Below, piece by piece: positions 50,332 through 59,700 of a stretch of DNA of 64,000 nucleotides. Source of the stretch: Abiotrophia sp938010525 (lineage in GTDB: Bacteria; Bacillota; Bacilli; Lactobacillales; Aerococcaceae); NCBI RefSeq assembly GCF_938010525.1, contig NZ_CALLVK010000022.1:62001-126000 (forward strand), read 5' to 3'. A program made the position numbers and the translations under genes. How positions within the stretch are numbered: the stretch's first letter is position 1; every line of letters begins with the position of its first letter. The notes under the pieces are model-generated. The model did no database searches, had not been told where the DNA came from, and was given only the letters and a program-made list of their open reading frames with translations.

Positions 50332-50912
50332 TCTCGGATCCCTCCTTGGGCTTGATCCAGGACTTGGACGAATTCACCCAAGCTAGCCTGGTCGATGCCA
50401 TAGCGTTGCAGTTGACGTTGCAATTGCTTGGCGTTGGTATAACCTAAATTAAAGTGCTGACTGACAGCCTGACGACGCTCCTTAGCACCCGGACCTGCGG
50501 TCAGCCCCCACTGAGCGAGACAGCCCAGTGGAATTAAAGCCACTAAGTCCCCCTCAGCCGGGGTCATGACCTGGCTCAAGGCTTGGCGAATCTCTTGGGG
50601 ACTAGCATGTTCCACCCCTAGGCTCTTACCTTGGCCGCCAAAGGCAGCCAATCGACTAATATGGGCTTGCTTAGCGCTCGGCACCGCCTGGGTCACCAGT
50701 CGTCTAAGGCGCTCACCTTGGTAGTCGGGATCTGTCAAGACGATAATGCCATGGATCTTAGCAGCTTCTACAATCTGAGCCAAGACCGGGGCCTCTAGGG
50801 CGGAGCCCCCTGTCTCGATAGTCTTAACTGTCGGGCCAAAGGTCTCAATCAGACGTTTGGTATCATCGCGCCCTTCGACCACAATAACTTCTTGGGGCAT
50901 GGCTTGACTCAT
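50328..50912 (-). CDS. rnmV: Ribonuclease M5
   Basis: Matures 5S rRNA. 194 residues from the ATG at 50912, which overlaps the tatD stop (ATGA) and follows GAGGGGTGG; ATGs at 50921 and 50900 are alternatives. The Toprim domain (about 5-110) has VVEGRDDTKR (catalytic Glu) and VLTDPDYQGER (DxD). Cotranscribed with rsmA as in other Firmicutes. Confidence 0.94.
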   Translation of the reverse strand: MSQAMPQEVIVVEGRDDTKRLIETFGPTVKTIETGGSALEAPVLAQIVEAAKIHGIIVLTDPDYQGERLRRLVTQAVPSAKQAHISRLAAFGGQGKSLGVEHASPQEIRQALSQVMTPAEGDLVALIPLGCLAQWGLTAGPGAKERRQAVSQHFNLGYTNAKQLQRQLQRYGIDQASLGEFVQVLDQAQGGIRE

Positions 50913-51697
50913 TGGTCCCACCCCTCAGGCCACCACCGGAAGAGGCGGCAGGCATTGCCCGTCGTCAATTTGGCTAGCTCTTCTAGACTCATGTCTCGTA
51001 CCTGGGCCAGACACTCCGCCACATAACGAACATAGGCTGGCTCATTTTGCTTGCCACGCTTAGGCACTGGCGCCAAATAAGGGGCATCGGTCTCAACCAA
51101 GAGACGCTCTGCCGGCACTAGGGCCGCCGCTTGGCGGACAGCCTCGGATTTCTTGAAGGTCAAGACCCCACTGAAGCTAATATGCATGCCAAGGTCTACA
51201 AAACGCATGGCTTCTTCAGCTGTCCCACCAAAGCTATGCATAATGCCCCCCGCGGCCGGCAGGCCTTCTTGCTTGAGAATCCGATAGGTGTCTTCAGTTG
51301 CATCACGATTATGAATGGTAATGGGCAGACCGTGTGACTTGGCAATGGCAATCTGACGCCGGAAGACCTGGGCTTGCACATCCCAAGGGGCAGTGTCCCA
51401 ATAGTAGTCCAAGCCAATCTCGCCTAGCATCTTAACCTTAGGCAATTCTAGCCACTCTTCCAGGCGACGCTCCACCTGGTCATTGTAGGTGTGGGCCTCA
51501 GTCGGATGCCAACCCACTACCGAAATAATGTTATCGTAGGCCGCACTTAAGGCCAAACTACGCTCAATGGTGGGATCATCAAATCCCACCACTGCTAGAT
51601 AGCCCACGTCCGCCTCTAGGGCTCGGGCAATATAATCTGCCTCCTGGCCCGCAAATTGCTGGGCGTTCAAGTGCGTGTGCGTATCAAATAAAGGCAT
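50909..51697 (-). CDS. tatD: TatD-family metal-dependent DNase
   Basis: 262 residues from the ATG at 51697 (MPLFDTHTHLN), seven bases after GAGGTG; the longer start at 51724 would overlap metG. Metal ligands: HxH in DTHTHL, Glu in GEIGLDYYWD, His in ITIHNRDA and the final ETDAPYLAPVP Asp. In the standard metG-tatD-rnmV-rsmA order (yabD in Bacillus). Nuclease role inferred from family. Confidence 0.93.
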   Translation of the reverse strand: MPLFDTHTHLNAQQFAGQEADYIARALEADVGYLAVVGFDDPTIERSLALSAAYDNIISVVGWHPTEAHTYNDQVERRLEEWLELPKVKMLGEIGLDYYWDTAPWDVQAQVFRRQIAIAKSHGLPITIHNRDATEDTYRILKQEGLPAAGGIMHSFGGTAEEAMRFVDLGMHISFSGVLTFKKSEAVRQAAALVPAERLLVETDAPYLAPVPKRGKQNEPAYVRYVAECLAQVRDMSLEELAKLTTGNACRLFRWWPEGWDQ

Positions 51698-51711
51698 GCT
51701 GGTCACCTCGT

Positions 51712-53736
51712 CTAGCCAATCCAAGCGCCATTTGCTGCATTTGGATCTGCTGCTAAGAGATGGAGTTGGCCGTCGTGTTCAGAGGATAAAATCATCCCCT
51801 GGCTGACATAGCCCATCATCTTACGCGGCTTGAGGTTAGAGACGATGCAGACCTTACGGCCGATTAATTCTTCTGGATTCGGATAGAATTTAGCAATCCC
51901 GGACAGAATTTGACGGTGGCCCTTATCACCTGCATCCAGACGGAAGCGTAGCAACTTATTAGAGCCCTTGACTGGTTGAACATCTAGGACTTCTGCCACC
52001 TTCATCTCAATCTTCAGGAAGTCATCGAATTCGACTTCGGCTACTTCACGGTGAACCAATTCAGTGGCTTCTGGATCCCAGTTAGGGTCGTCAACCTTGG
52101 CTTGGCTAGCACCTGGTTTGCCTGCTGCCATAGCTTCTTGAATATAGGTCACTTCTAGCTCTGCATCCAAACGTGGAAAGATTGGGGTCCCCTTAGCCAC
52201 TACGCTTGCGCCTGCTGGGAAGGCCCCATAGACTAATTGAGTGAAGTCTAGGTCCATTTGATCATTCAGCCCTAGTTGCTCGAAAATCTTAGCTGGCGCT
52301 TGGGTCATGAATGGACGTGACAGATGAGCCACAAGGCGTAAAGCCTCAGCCAAATGGTTCATGACAGACCGTAGTTGACCTAGGGTCGCTTCTTCTTTAA
52401 CTAAGACCCAAGGCATGGTTTCATCGATGTACTTGTTGGTACGGGAAACAATGGCCATAACATGGCTCAAGGCTGCGCTTAGGCTCATGGCATCCATGGC
52501 TTGATAGTAGGCCGCCATTTGCTCCTTAACATAAGCATCATAGTCAGCATCCACTGCAGTCGCCTCTAAGTCTTCGGTTGGCACTTGGCCTTGGAAATAC
52601 TTGTTCATCATGGCAACGGTCCGGTTGAGCAAGTTACCCAAGTCATTAGCCAATTCTGAGTTAACTAATTGGACAAAGCCTTCCGGCGTGAAGACCGCAT
52701 CGTTACCGACGCCCATTTCATGCAAGAGATAGAAGCGAGTCGCATCCAAGCCATAACGTTCTACCAAGGTCTCTGGGTAGATGACATTACCCTTGGACTT
52801 AGACATCTTACCTTCTTTCATGAGATACCAGCCATGGGCGAAAATCTTCTTAGGCAATGGTAAGCCTAGGGCCATGAGAATGGTTGGCCAGTAAATCATG
52901 TGGAAACGGGAAATGTCCTTACCGATGACATGGGCATCTGCTGGCCAGTACTTGTTGTAGCGACTGGTATCATCAGAACCGTAGCCAAGAGCCGTAATAT
53001 AGTTGAGTAAGGCGTCAATCCAGACATAGATGACATGCTTAGGATTGGACTTAACCGGCACACCCCAGGTGAAGGTTGTCCGAGACACCGCCAAATCTTC
53101 CAAACCTGGTTTGATGAAGTTATTAATCATTTCGGTCTTACGGAAGGCTGGCTCTAAGAAGTCAGCGTGATCTTCATAGTATTGCACTAGACGGTCTGCA
53201 TACTTGCTCATACGGAAGAAGTAAGACTCTTCCTTAACCAAGGTTACTTCGTTGCCAGTTGGGGCAACCCCACCGGTTACATTACCATCCGCATCGCGGT
53301 AAACTTCAACCAATTGACTCTCGGTGAAGAATTCTTCGTCACTGACAGAGTACCATCCGCTATACTCGCCTAGATAGATGTCATCTTGGGCTAGGAGTTG
53401 CTCAAAGGCATCTTGCACAGCCTTCTCATGGTAGTCATCCGTAGTCCGGATAAAGTGTGAATAGTCGATATCTAATAAGTCCCAGAGCTTCTTAATGATG
53501 TCGGCCATCTCGTCGACATATTGCTTAGGACTCACTCCTAGACCCTCTGCTGTTCGTTCAATCTTCTGACCGTGCTCATCAGTCCCGGTTAGGAAGAAAG
53601 CATCGAAGCCCTGCAGACGCTTATAGCGCGTCATAGCGTCGCAGGCCAGGGTAGAGTAAGAGTTCCCGATATGTAGCTTACCACTTGGGTAGTAGATCGG
53701 CGTTGTAATATAATAGGTAGGTTTTTGCGTGGTCAC
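51712..53736 (-). CDS. metG: Methionyl-tRNA synthetase
   Basis: 674 residues. The class I catalytic domain has the HIGH-type PSGKLHIGNSYS and the KMSKSKGNV loop near residue 300. An anticodon-binding helical domain follows (about 360-520), and a C-terminal EMAP/tRNA-binding OB domain occupies about 570-674 (DDFLKIEMKVAEVLDVQPVK). No T-box or SAM riboswitch is visible in the 160-base upstream gap; a TATAAT at 53779-53774 is the likely -10. First gene of metG-tatD-rnmV-rsmA. Confidence 0.97.
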   Translation of the reverse strand: MTTQKPTYYITTPIYYPSGKLHIGNSYSTLACDAMTRYKRLQGFDAFFLTGTDEHGQKIERTAEGLGVSPKQYVDEMADIIKKLWDLLDIDYSHFIRTTDDYHEKAVQDAFEQLLAQDDIYLGEYSGWYSVSDEEFFTESQLVEVYRDADGNVTGGVAPTGNEVTLVKEESYFFRMSKYADRLVQYYEDHADFLEPAFRKTEMINNFIKPGLEDLAVSRTTFTWGVPVKSNPKHVIYVWIDALLNYITALGYGSDDTSRYNKYWPADAHVIGKDISRFHMIYWPTILMALGLPLPKKIFAHGWYLMKEGKMSKSKGNVIYPETLVERYGLDATRFYLLHEMGVGNDAVFTPEGFVQLVNSELANDLGNLLNRTVAMMNKYFQGQVPTEDLEATAVDADYDAYVKEQMAAYYQAMDAMSLSAALSHVMAIVSRTNKYIDETMPWVLVKEEATLGQLRSVMNHLAEALRLVAHLSRPFMTQAPAKIFEQLGLNDQMDLDFTQLVYGAFPAGASVVAKGTPIFPRLDAELEVTYIQEAMAAGKPGASQAKVDDPNWDPEATELVHREVAEVEFDDFLKIEMKVAEVLDVQPVKGSNKLLRFRLDAGDKGHRQILSGIAKFYPNPEELIGRKVCIVSNLKPRKMMGYVSQGMILSSEHDGQLHLLAADPNAANGAWIG

Positions 53737-53841
53737 GAATGAGTGCCCCTTTCTATTTCTTCAAATTACTTCTATTATAACATAATTGTAGGCCCCTGAC
53801 AGTAGGAATGGCAAACTTGTTAAGCAAGGTGCACAAGATAG

Positions 53842-53875
53842 AAAAAACTGGCGCCAGCCAGAGGCTAGCACCAGT
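53842..53875 (-). terminator. Terminator of the 749-residue adhesin gene
   Basis: ACTGGCGCCAGCC (53847-53859) pairs, with three mismatches, with GGCTAGCACCAGT (53863-53875); a T run follows on the minus strand. Confidence 0.7.
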
Positions 53876-53899
53876 CTATTTTTGAGGTGTAAAACTAAA

Positions 53900-56149
53900 T
53901 TAGTCTACATGATGTGGCTTGTTAGCCAAGAGTAGTACTACAGAAATTAAGGCTAAGACAAGAGCCAACCAGATGAAGTTCATTTCACCAGTGCTTGGTA
54001 AAGATGGATTCTTAGCATTGAAGGCATTGTAGAATACAAGTTCCTTCTCTGTCGCAACTTCTGCTTTAAGCTTGCCATTAGCATCCTTGGTTACAGCAAC
54101 CGTTACGTTGAACTTAGTCTTGTCGTAGCTGATAGCTGAATCTTGCCCAGCAACTTCGCGTACGGTTAACTTATAGGTCCCTTCTTGTGCATAAGAAGAA
54201 GTTAAGCTAATCGCACCTGAAGCGTCATTGCTTGCAGTTGCTAAGACTTTTCCCATGCTGTCTACTAATTCAAATTTGAACTCTTTATCTTTGAGTTGAC
54301 GACCAACTAATACTTTCTTAGCTGCTACTGTGAAGTCAACTGCAGCAGGTGCAGGGTCAGAAGAGTTTGGTAAGTTAGTCGCTGCTTTGTTAACAAAGGT
54401 CGCTTGGTTAGTGTAACTAGCGCTTGCTTCTAATTGGCCTGCGCCATTGTCCACAACAGTTACCACTACATCAACCGCTTTGGTATCGTAGGTTACGGTT
54501 TCATCGCTACCTGCTTTTTCTACAACTTTATAGTTGTAAGTGCCGGCTTGTTCGAATTCAACTGAAGCGAACTTAACAGTTCCATCTTCGGCATTCTTCA
54601 CGGTTTGCAATACTTTACCTTGTGCATCTTGCAATTGGAACTCAAACTCATCCGCCTTAAGCGCACGGCCTTCTAATTGCTTCTTCACTACGATTTCTTG
54701 GCTAGTTTTAGCAGCTTTATAGCTGTTAGCAAACTGAGCTTGATCATAGGTAACAGTTGCTTTCTTCTCACCGTTCTCGTCTACTACTTTAACGTTAGCA
54801 GTTAGCTCTGCTTCATCGTAAGTAACACCTGGCACAGCATTGTTTACTTCTTTAATCTTGTAGACATAGTCGCCGGCTTGCGAGAACTTAACTTTAGCAA
54901 AAGTTACATTGCCTTGAGCATCGTTACTTACAGTTTGGACAACAGAGTTATCAGCTGTGTTGATTAATTGGAATTGGAATTCGCCAGCTTTCAAAGCACG
55001 GCCATCTAATTTCTTGGTCACTTTGAAAATCACTTCGTCTGAACGGCTAGCTGATGCGCCACCCTCAGTAGTGGTTAGTGGAGCAAAACCATCAACATTA
55101 TGAACTTCTTTAGCAGTTTTTACAACGATAGCGTTGAATACTTTTTTAGTTGCGTTGTCAACAGGACTTGTTAATTTTGTAGAATAACGCAAGTACAAAC
55201 CACGACCACTCAAATCACCATTTTCTGGCGTAACCGTGAAGTGGTTTTTGTCTGTTACTTTGACACCTGCACTATCAAGTGCTGGATGGCCTTCTTCCTT
55301 ACCCCATTCAGTAAAGTAGTAGCCTGTTACTTCGCCAACTAATTCTTGACCTTCTGGAATAGTGTCAGCAATGCTTACGCCCGTTACGTCCTTAGCGGCC
55401 AAACGGTTAACCAACACTTGCCATCTGATCATGCTTGGGTCGTCTTTATCTTGAACGCCCCACTTGAAGTACCCAGTGGAGTCTTCCATCGGTACAATAC
55501 GGGTAAGTGTATAAGAGCCTGCGCCAGGTAACATCATAGTTACTGTCTCATCAACCGCAACAGAGTCAGCCCATACTGCGGTGAACAAAGCACTGACAGT
55601 ACGACTTTCGTTCATGAAGCGATAGTAGTCTTCGTTAGTGATTGTAATGGTTGCGGTGTTAGAAGTTGGGTCAGTAGTCAATGTCGCTACTGTCTTACCG
55701 TTAGCTGCTTTGATTTCTCTTGGTTCTGTTTTCTCTACCGCCAATTGTGCTGGCACTTGGTAGACAAATGTATCCCCATTTTTTACTGTTGCTGAATCCG
55801 GAATTTGGTAAGTTGGTTTAATATAGAATTTACCCTCACCATATTTAGCCCCGTCAACAACCGGGTTGTTATTAATCAAGAACTCAGTTGATACCAACTG
55901 GGCTGCTTGACTAGCTGACGCTGCGGCTGCTTCTGGATTAGCTGCCGGCTGGTTCTCGCTAGGACTTGCTGGTGCTGCTACCCCACCTGCGTTGTCACTA
56001 GTACTTGATTCTGATGCAACCGCGGGTGCCGCTGTCGCTGGCTCTGCGCCTGCAGGCGCTTCTTGAGCTAATGCATTGATCGGTCCGACAAAAATGCTCA
56101 GAACCATTAAGAGTGAAATAAGCAAGTTAAAAAACTTACGCTTATCCAT
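53900..56149 (-). CDS. LPXTG surface adhesin with three pilin isopeptide domains
   Basis: 749 residues. Signal peptide about 1-28 (ending NALAQ); Ala/Pro-rich linker to about 85; a region of about 270 residues resembling the two Ig-like N2/N3 domains of fibrinogen/collagen-binding adhesins (FLINNNPVVDGAKYGEGKFY, FTAVWADS, IRWQVLVNRLA). Then three Spy0128/FctA-type domains (about 372-480, 480-595, 605-712), each with an early Lys (FKVTKKLDGR), a mid Glu (KIKEVNN) and a late Asn (FANSY) suited to intramolecular Lys-Asn bonds. Sorting signal LPSTG at 717-721, hydrophobic segment, short tail. Smaller paralogue of the gene at 56757. No sortase gene is in the window. Confidence 0.88.
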   Translation of the reverse strand: MDKRKFFNLLISLLMVLSIFVGPINALAQEAPAGAEPATAAPAVASESSTSDNAGGVAAPASPSENQPAANPEAAAASASQAAQLVSTEFLINNNPVVDGAKYGEGKFYIKPTYQIPDSATVKNGDTFVYQVPAQLAVEKTEPREIKAANGKTVATLTTDPTSNTATITITNEDYYRFMNESRTVSALFTAVWADSVAVDETVTMMLPGAGSYTLTRIVPMEDSTGYFKWGVQDKDDPSMIRWQVLVNRLAAKDVTGVSIADTIPEGQELVGEVTGYYFTEWGKEEGHPALDSAGVKVTDKNHFTVTPENGDLSGRGLYLRYSTKLTSPVDNATKKVFNAIVVKTAKEVHNVDGFAPLTTTEGGASASRSDEVIFKVTKKLDGRALKAGEFQFQLINTADNSVVQTVSNDAQGNVTFAKVKFSQAGDYVYKIKEVNNAVPGVTYDEAELTANVKVVDENGEKKATVTYDQAQFANSYKAAKTSQEIVVKKQLEGRALKADEFEFQLQDAQGKVLQTVKNAEDGTVKFASVEFEQAGTYNYKVVEKAGSDETVTYDTKAVDVVVTVVDNGAGQLEASASYTNQATFVNKAATNLPNSSDPAPAAVDFTVAAKKVLVGRQLKDKEFKFELVDSMGKVLATASNDASGAISLTSSYAQEGTYKLTVREVAGQDSAISYDKTKFNVTVAVTKDANGKLKAEVATEKELVFYNAFNAKNPSLPSTGEMNFIWLALVLALISVVLLLANKPHHVD

Positions 56150-56407
56150 AAAAATTTCCCCTCCTTAGTTTCGGGTGCCACTATCTTTTGCGCTACTAAA
56201 TAGCACCCTAATTTTCTGGATATCGGCAATTTAATACCATATATAGTATATCACACCACTTACTATTTGTACAGTTCTTTTAGTGGAATCAAGTTTAACA
56301 CCTAATTTCCAAACTTAATTGAAGATAATTTTTGCTAATTATTGATACTATTGATTGGATTTGACCAGTCATTTGCCCAAAAAAGCCCATAATATCGTTT
56401 TTTTGTA

Positions 56408-56436
56408 GTGACAATTTCAGATGAATATTGTATACT
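56408..56436 (+). promoter_or_regulatory. Promoter of the candidate RNA
   Basis: GTGACA (56408-56413), 17 bases, TATACT (56431-56436) on the plus strand, just before the first hairpin. This is the only good plus-strand promoter between the two adhesin genes. Confidence 0.5.
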
Positions 56437-56442
56437 ATAGTC

Positions 56443-56677
56443 TGGAGGTCGGACCTCCGCTAGGATAATTAGTAATTTTCCTAGAGCTTACTGATTTATT
56501 TTCAAATTAGACTTCCCCTCTATATTTAGAAAATAACTCTGACGGCCTACTATTTTCTGGATAATATAGTAATAGTCGTCCATCCTATTTTTTATAGGAT
56601 CTGGCTAGGGAGCTAGCCGCTACTTAATGCTCCCTAGGACAAAGAGACTGAATTCTACCATTCAGCCTCTTTTTTTA
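56443..56677 (+). ncRNA. Candidate structured non-coding RNA between two adhesin genes
   Basis: About 235 bases with a promoter before it and a terminator at its end (AGAGACTGAAT 56643-56653 with ATTCAGCCTCT 56660-56670, then a run of T). Successive hairpins: GGAGGT/ACCTCC (56444-56458), CTAGGA/TCCTAG (56460-56484), AGAAAATA/TATTTTCT (56528-56558), ATCCTAT/ATAGGAT (56582-56600) and CTAGGGAGC/GCTCCCTAG (56605-56637). No reading frame of note. It does not match my recollection of 6S, tmRNA, SRP RNA, RNase P RNA or a T-box. It is on the plus strand, opposite to both neighbours, so it is not a simple leader of either. Confidence 0.45.
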
Positions 56678-56681
56678 ATAG

Positions 56682-56719
56682 AGAAAAACCCCAGAGTTGA
56701 TAAACTCTGGGGTTTTTCT
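56682..56719 (-). terminator. Terminator of the large adhesin gene
   Basis: A perfect 17-base stem, AGAAAAACCCCAGAGTT (56682-56698) with its complement (56703-56719), 4-base loop; works in both directions. It begins 38 bases after the stop. Confidence 0.92.
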
Positions 56720-56756
56720 GCATACTCTAGGCTTTGCCAACTACTAATAAAGTAGC

Positions 56757-59700
56757 CTAAGATCTTGCTTTTTTGTCAAGAAGGAGAACCGCAATTGCGC
56801 CCATTACCATCATGCTAGCCAAAGCAGTCAACCAAATAACTTGGGCTTCACCTGTCTTAGGTAATTTCTTCTCTTCTTTCACTGGTTTGTAAGTGTTCTT
56901 AAAGACAATAGATTTGGCACTATCCACTTTTGCTTGGAACTTGCCTTCGCTGTCCTTACTTACAGTTACAGAAACCTCATGAACAGTCTTGTCATAAGTG
57001 ATTTCTTTGTCGCCCAAGTCTTTTTCCACGACTTTGTAAGTAAAGGTACCTTCACTTGGGTTTGTGATGGTATGTTCCAAATGAATCTTACCTGATGCAT
57101 CGTTTTTAGCGGTAGCAACCAGGTTGCCATTTGAATCGAGGAGATTAAATTGGAATTCATCTGCCTTCATTTCACGGCCTTCCAATTCTTTCATAGCGTC
57201 TACGCTGAAGCTTGGTTGCCCTGGATCCACTGCCTTATAGGTGTTAGTGAAGGTAGCATCGTTAGTGTAAGTAACTGAAGGGGTTAATTGCGCTTGGTTA
57301 TCAACCACTTCAACAGTTGCTTCAACTACTTTGGTATCGTAAGTAACGTTCTTCAAGCCGTTATTTACTTCTTGAATACGATACTTGCTAGTCCCTACTT
57401 TGCTATAAGTTTGTTCTTCGAAGGTTACATTGCCCTCTGCGTCGTTCTTAGCACTTGCCAACTTAGTGCCTTGTTCGTCTAATAATTCGAACTCGAACTC
57501 GCCTGCTTCTAAAGCACGACCTTCTAAAACTTTCTTAACGCTTAATGCTTGCTTGGTTGAAGCTGCTGCGTAACGGTTAGTAAAGACTGGCTCTTGTTCA
57601 TAGCTTGGTGTCGCTACTAATTGGCCATTGTCGTCTTTGACCTCAACAGTTACTTTCACTTCTTTAGCGTCATAAGTAACACCTTTAGCATCGCCTGAAA
57701 CTTCTGCGATAGTGTAAGTGTAAGTCCCAACTGCTGAGTAAGTAATTGGTTCAAAGCTTACTTTACCTGTCGCATCGTTAGCAACACGTTGTAGTTCTTT
57801 GCCGTCAGCGTCTTTCAAGACGAAGTTAAATTCGTTAGCTTGAAGCGCGCGACCTTCCATGCGTTTAGTTGCCATAAGGGTAACATTTTGATCCAATGGC
57901 TTGTAGCTGTTGGTGAATGTCAATTCCTTATCTGGCGTTACAGTTGCTTCTAATTGACCCGCAAGGTTATCTGTTACACGGACGTGTACCAAGATATTGC
58001 TTGAGTCATAGGTCATCCCTTTATCATTAGCGTCTAGTTTTTCACGAACAGAGTAAGTGTAGGCACCAGCACTTGAGAGGCTTTGTGCCTTAAAGGTAAC
58101 ATCCCCATTTGCATCGTTCTTAGCAGTGTCAACAACTTTGTTGGTTGAAGCATCTACTAATTCGAAGGTGAAGGCATTAGCTACTAAGGCTTTACCTTTC
58201 AAGACTTTCTTAGCTTTGATGGTGACATCAGCAGCGGCTGCTTTATAAGCGTTGGTAATGGTTTGCCCGTCTGGGTATTCTACCGTAGCTTCTAATTGGC
58301 CGGCATTGTCAGTTACTTTTACGGTTACGTTCAATACTTGAGTGCTGTAAGTCACCCCAGCAACAGTCCCCGCTTGCTCCTTAACCGTATACTTATAAGT
58401 ACCTGGTTTAGTGTAAGTAATCGCGTTGAAGGCCACACTACCGTTCTCAGCGTTCATTTTTGTTTGCGCTGCGCTGGTAGCACCTTCTTCGATTAAGTCG
58501 AAGCTGAATTCGCCTGCCTTTAGTGGACGGCCAGTTAAGGCTTTTGTCACACTAATGACTGCACTTGTTGATAAAGCTTGATAGTTGTTAGTAAACTCAG
58601 CTGGCGCAGCATAAGTTTCAGTCGCTACCAATTGACCTTGGCCGTTGTCAGTTACCGCTACGGTGACTTCAACTTCCTTAGCGTCATAGGTATACCCCTT
58701 AGAACCATCATTCTTCTCACGGATGGTGTAAGTGTAGTTACCTACAGCTGTATAGGTTTCAGCTGGGAAGGTGACGGTCCCGTTCTCATCGTTCTTAGCA
58801 GTTTGCACGACTTTGCCAGTTTCCTTATTAACCAACTCGAAGGTGAATTGATTATCTGTTAACTTAGCACCTGTCAAGGCTTTAGTTGCTTTCAAGACTT
58901 TGCTTACTGATCCCGCTTGGTAAGCGTTAGTAATCTCTTGACCATCTGGGTATTCTACCGCAGCTTCTAATTGACCTGCGTTGTCTGTGACAGTAACTTT
59001 AACCTTGTAGGCCTTCTCATCGTAAGTAATCCCACCAAGCTTACCATTTTGTTCTTTAACAGTGTATTCATAGACACCTACTTGCGTATAAGTAATTGGA
59101 TCGAAATTAACGGTCCCGTTCTCATCCGCAGTTGCTTTAGTTTGGTTGTCTTTTGCTTCTGGAGCAGTTAAGTCAAAGCTGAACTCACCTGCTTTTTGCG
59201 CACGACCGGTCAACTTCTTAGTGAAGCTGAAGGCTGCAGTCGTTGATAAAGCTTGGTAGTTGTTAGTAAACTCAGCTGGCGTAGCATAAGTTTCAGTCGC
59301 TACCAATTGACCTTGGCCATTGTCGGTAACTGCCACGGTTACTTCTGGTGCCTTGGTATCGTAGGTATAACCCTTAGAGCCGTCATTCTTCTCACGAATA
59401 ATATAAGTGTAGTTACCTACAGCTGTATAGGTTTCAGCTGGGAAGGTGACGGTCCCGTCTGCCTTGCTCTTAGCAGTTTGGGCAACTTGACCTGTTTCCT
59501 TGTTTACCAACTCGAAAGTGAATTGGTCGTCTACTAAGTTTTTACCTACCAAGGCTTTAGTTGCCTTCAAGACCTTAGTGACTGAAGCTGCCTTATAAGT
59601 GTTGGTAAAGCCAGGCTTAGTATAGGTAACGGCTGCAGTCTTAGCACCACCATTATCGGTTACTGTAACAGTCGCTGTAATGATGTTCTTGTCATAGGTA

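Noticed and set aside
58296..59537. Plus-strand frames of 66-94 codons inside the large adhesin gene, two of them similar to each other
   Set aside because: They are antisense shadows; their similarity reflects the duplicated domains on the coding strand.
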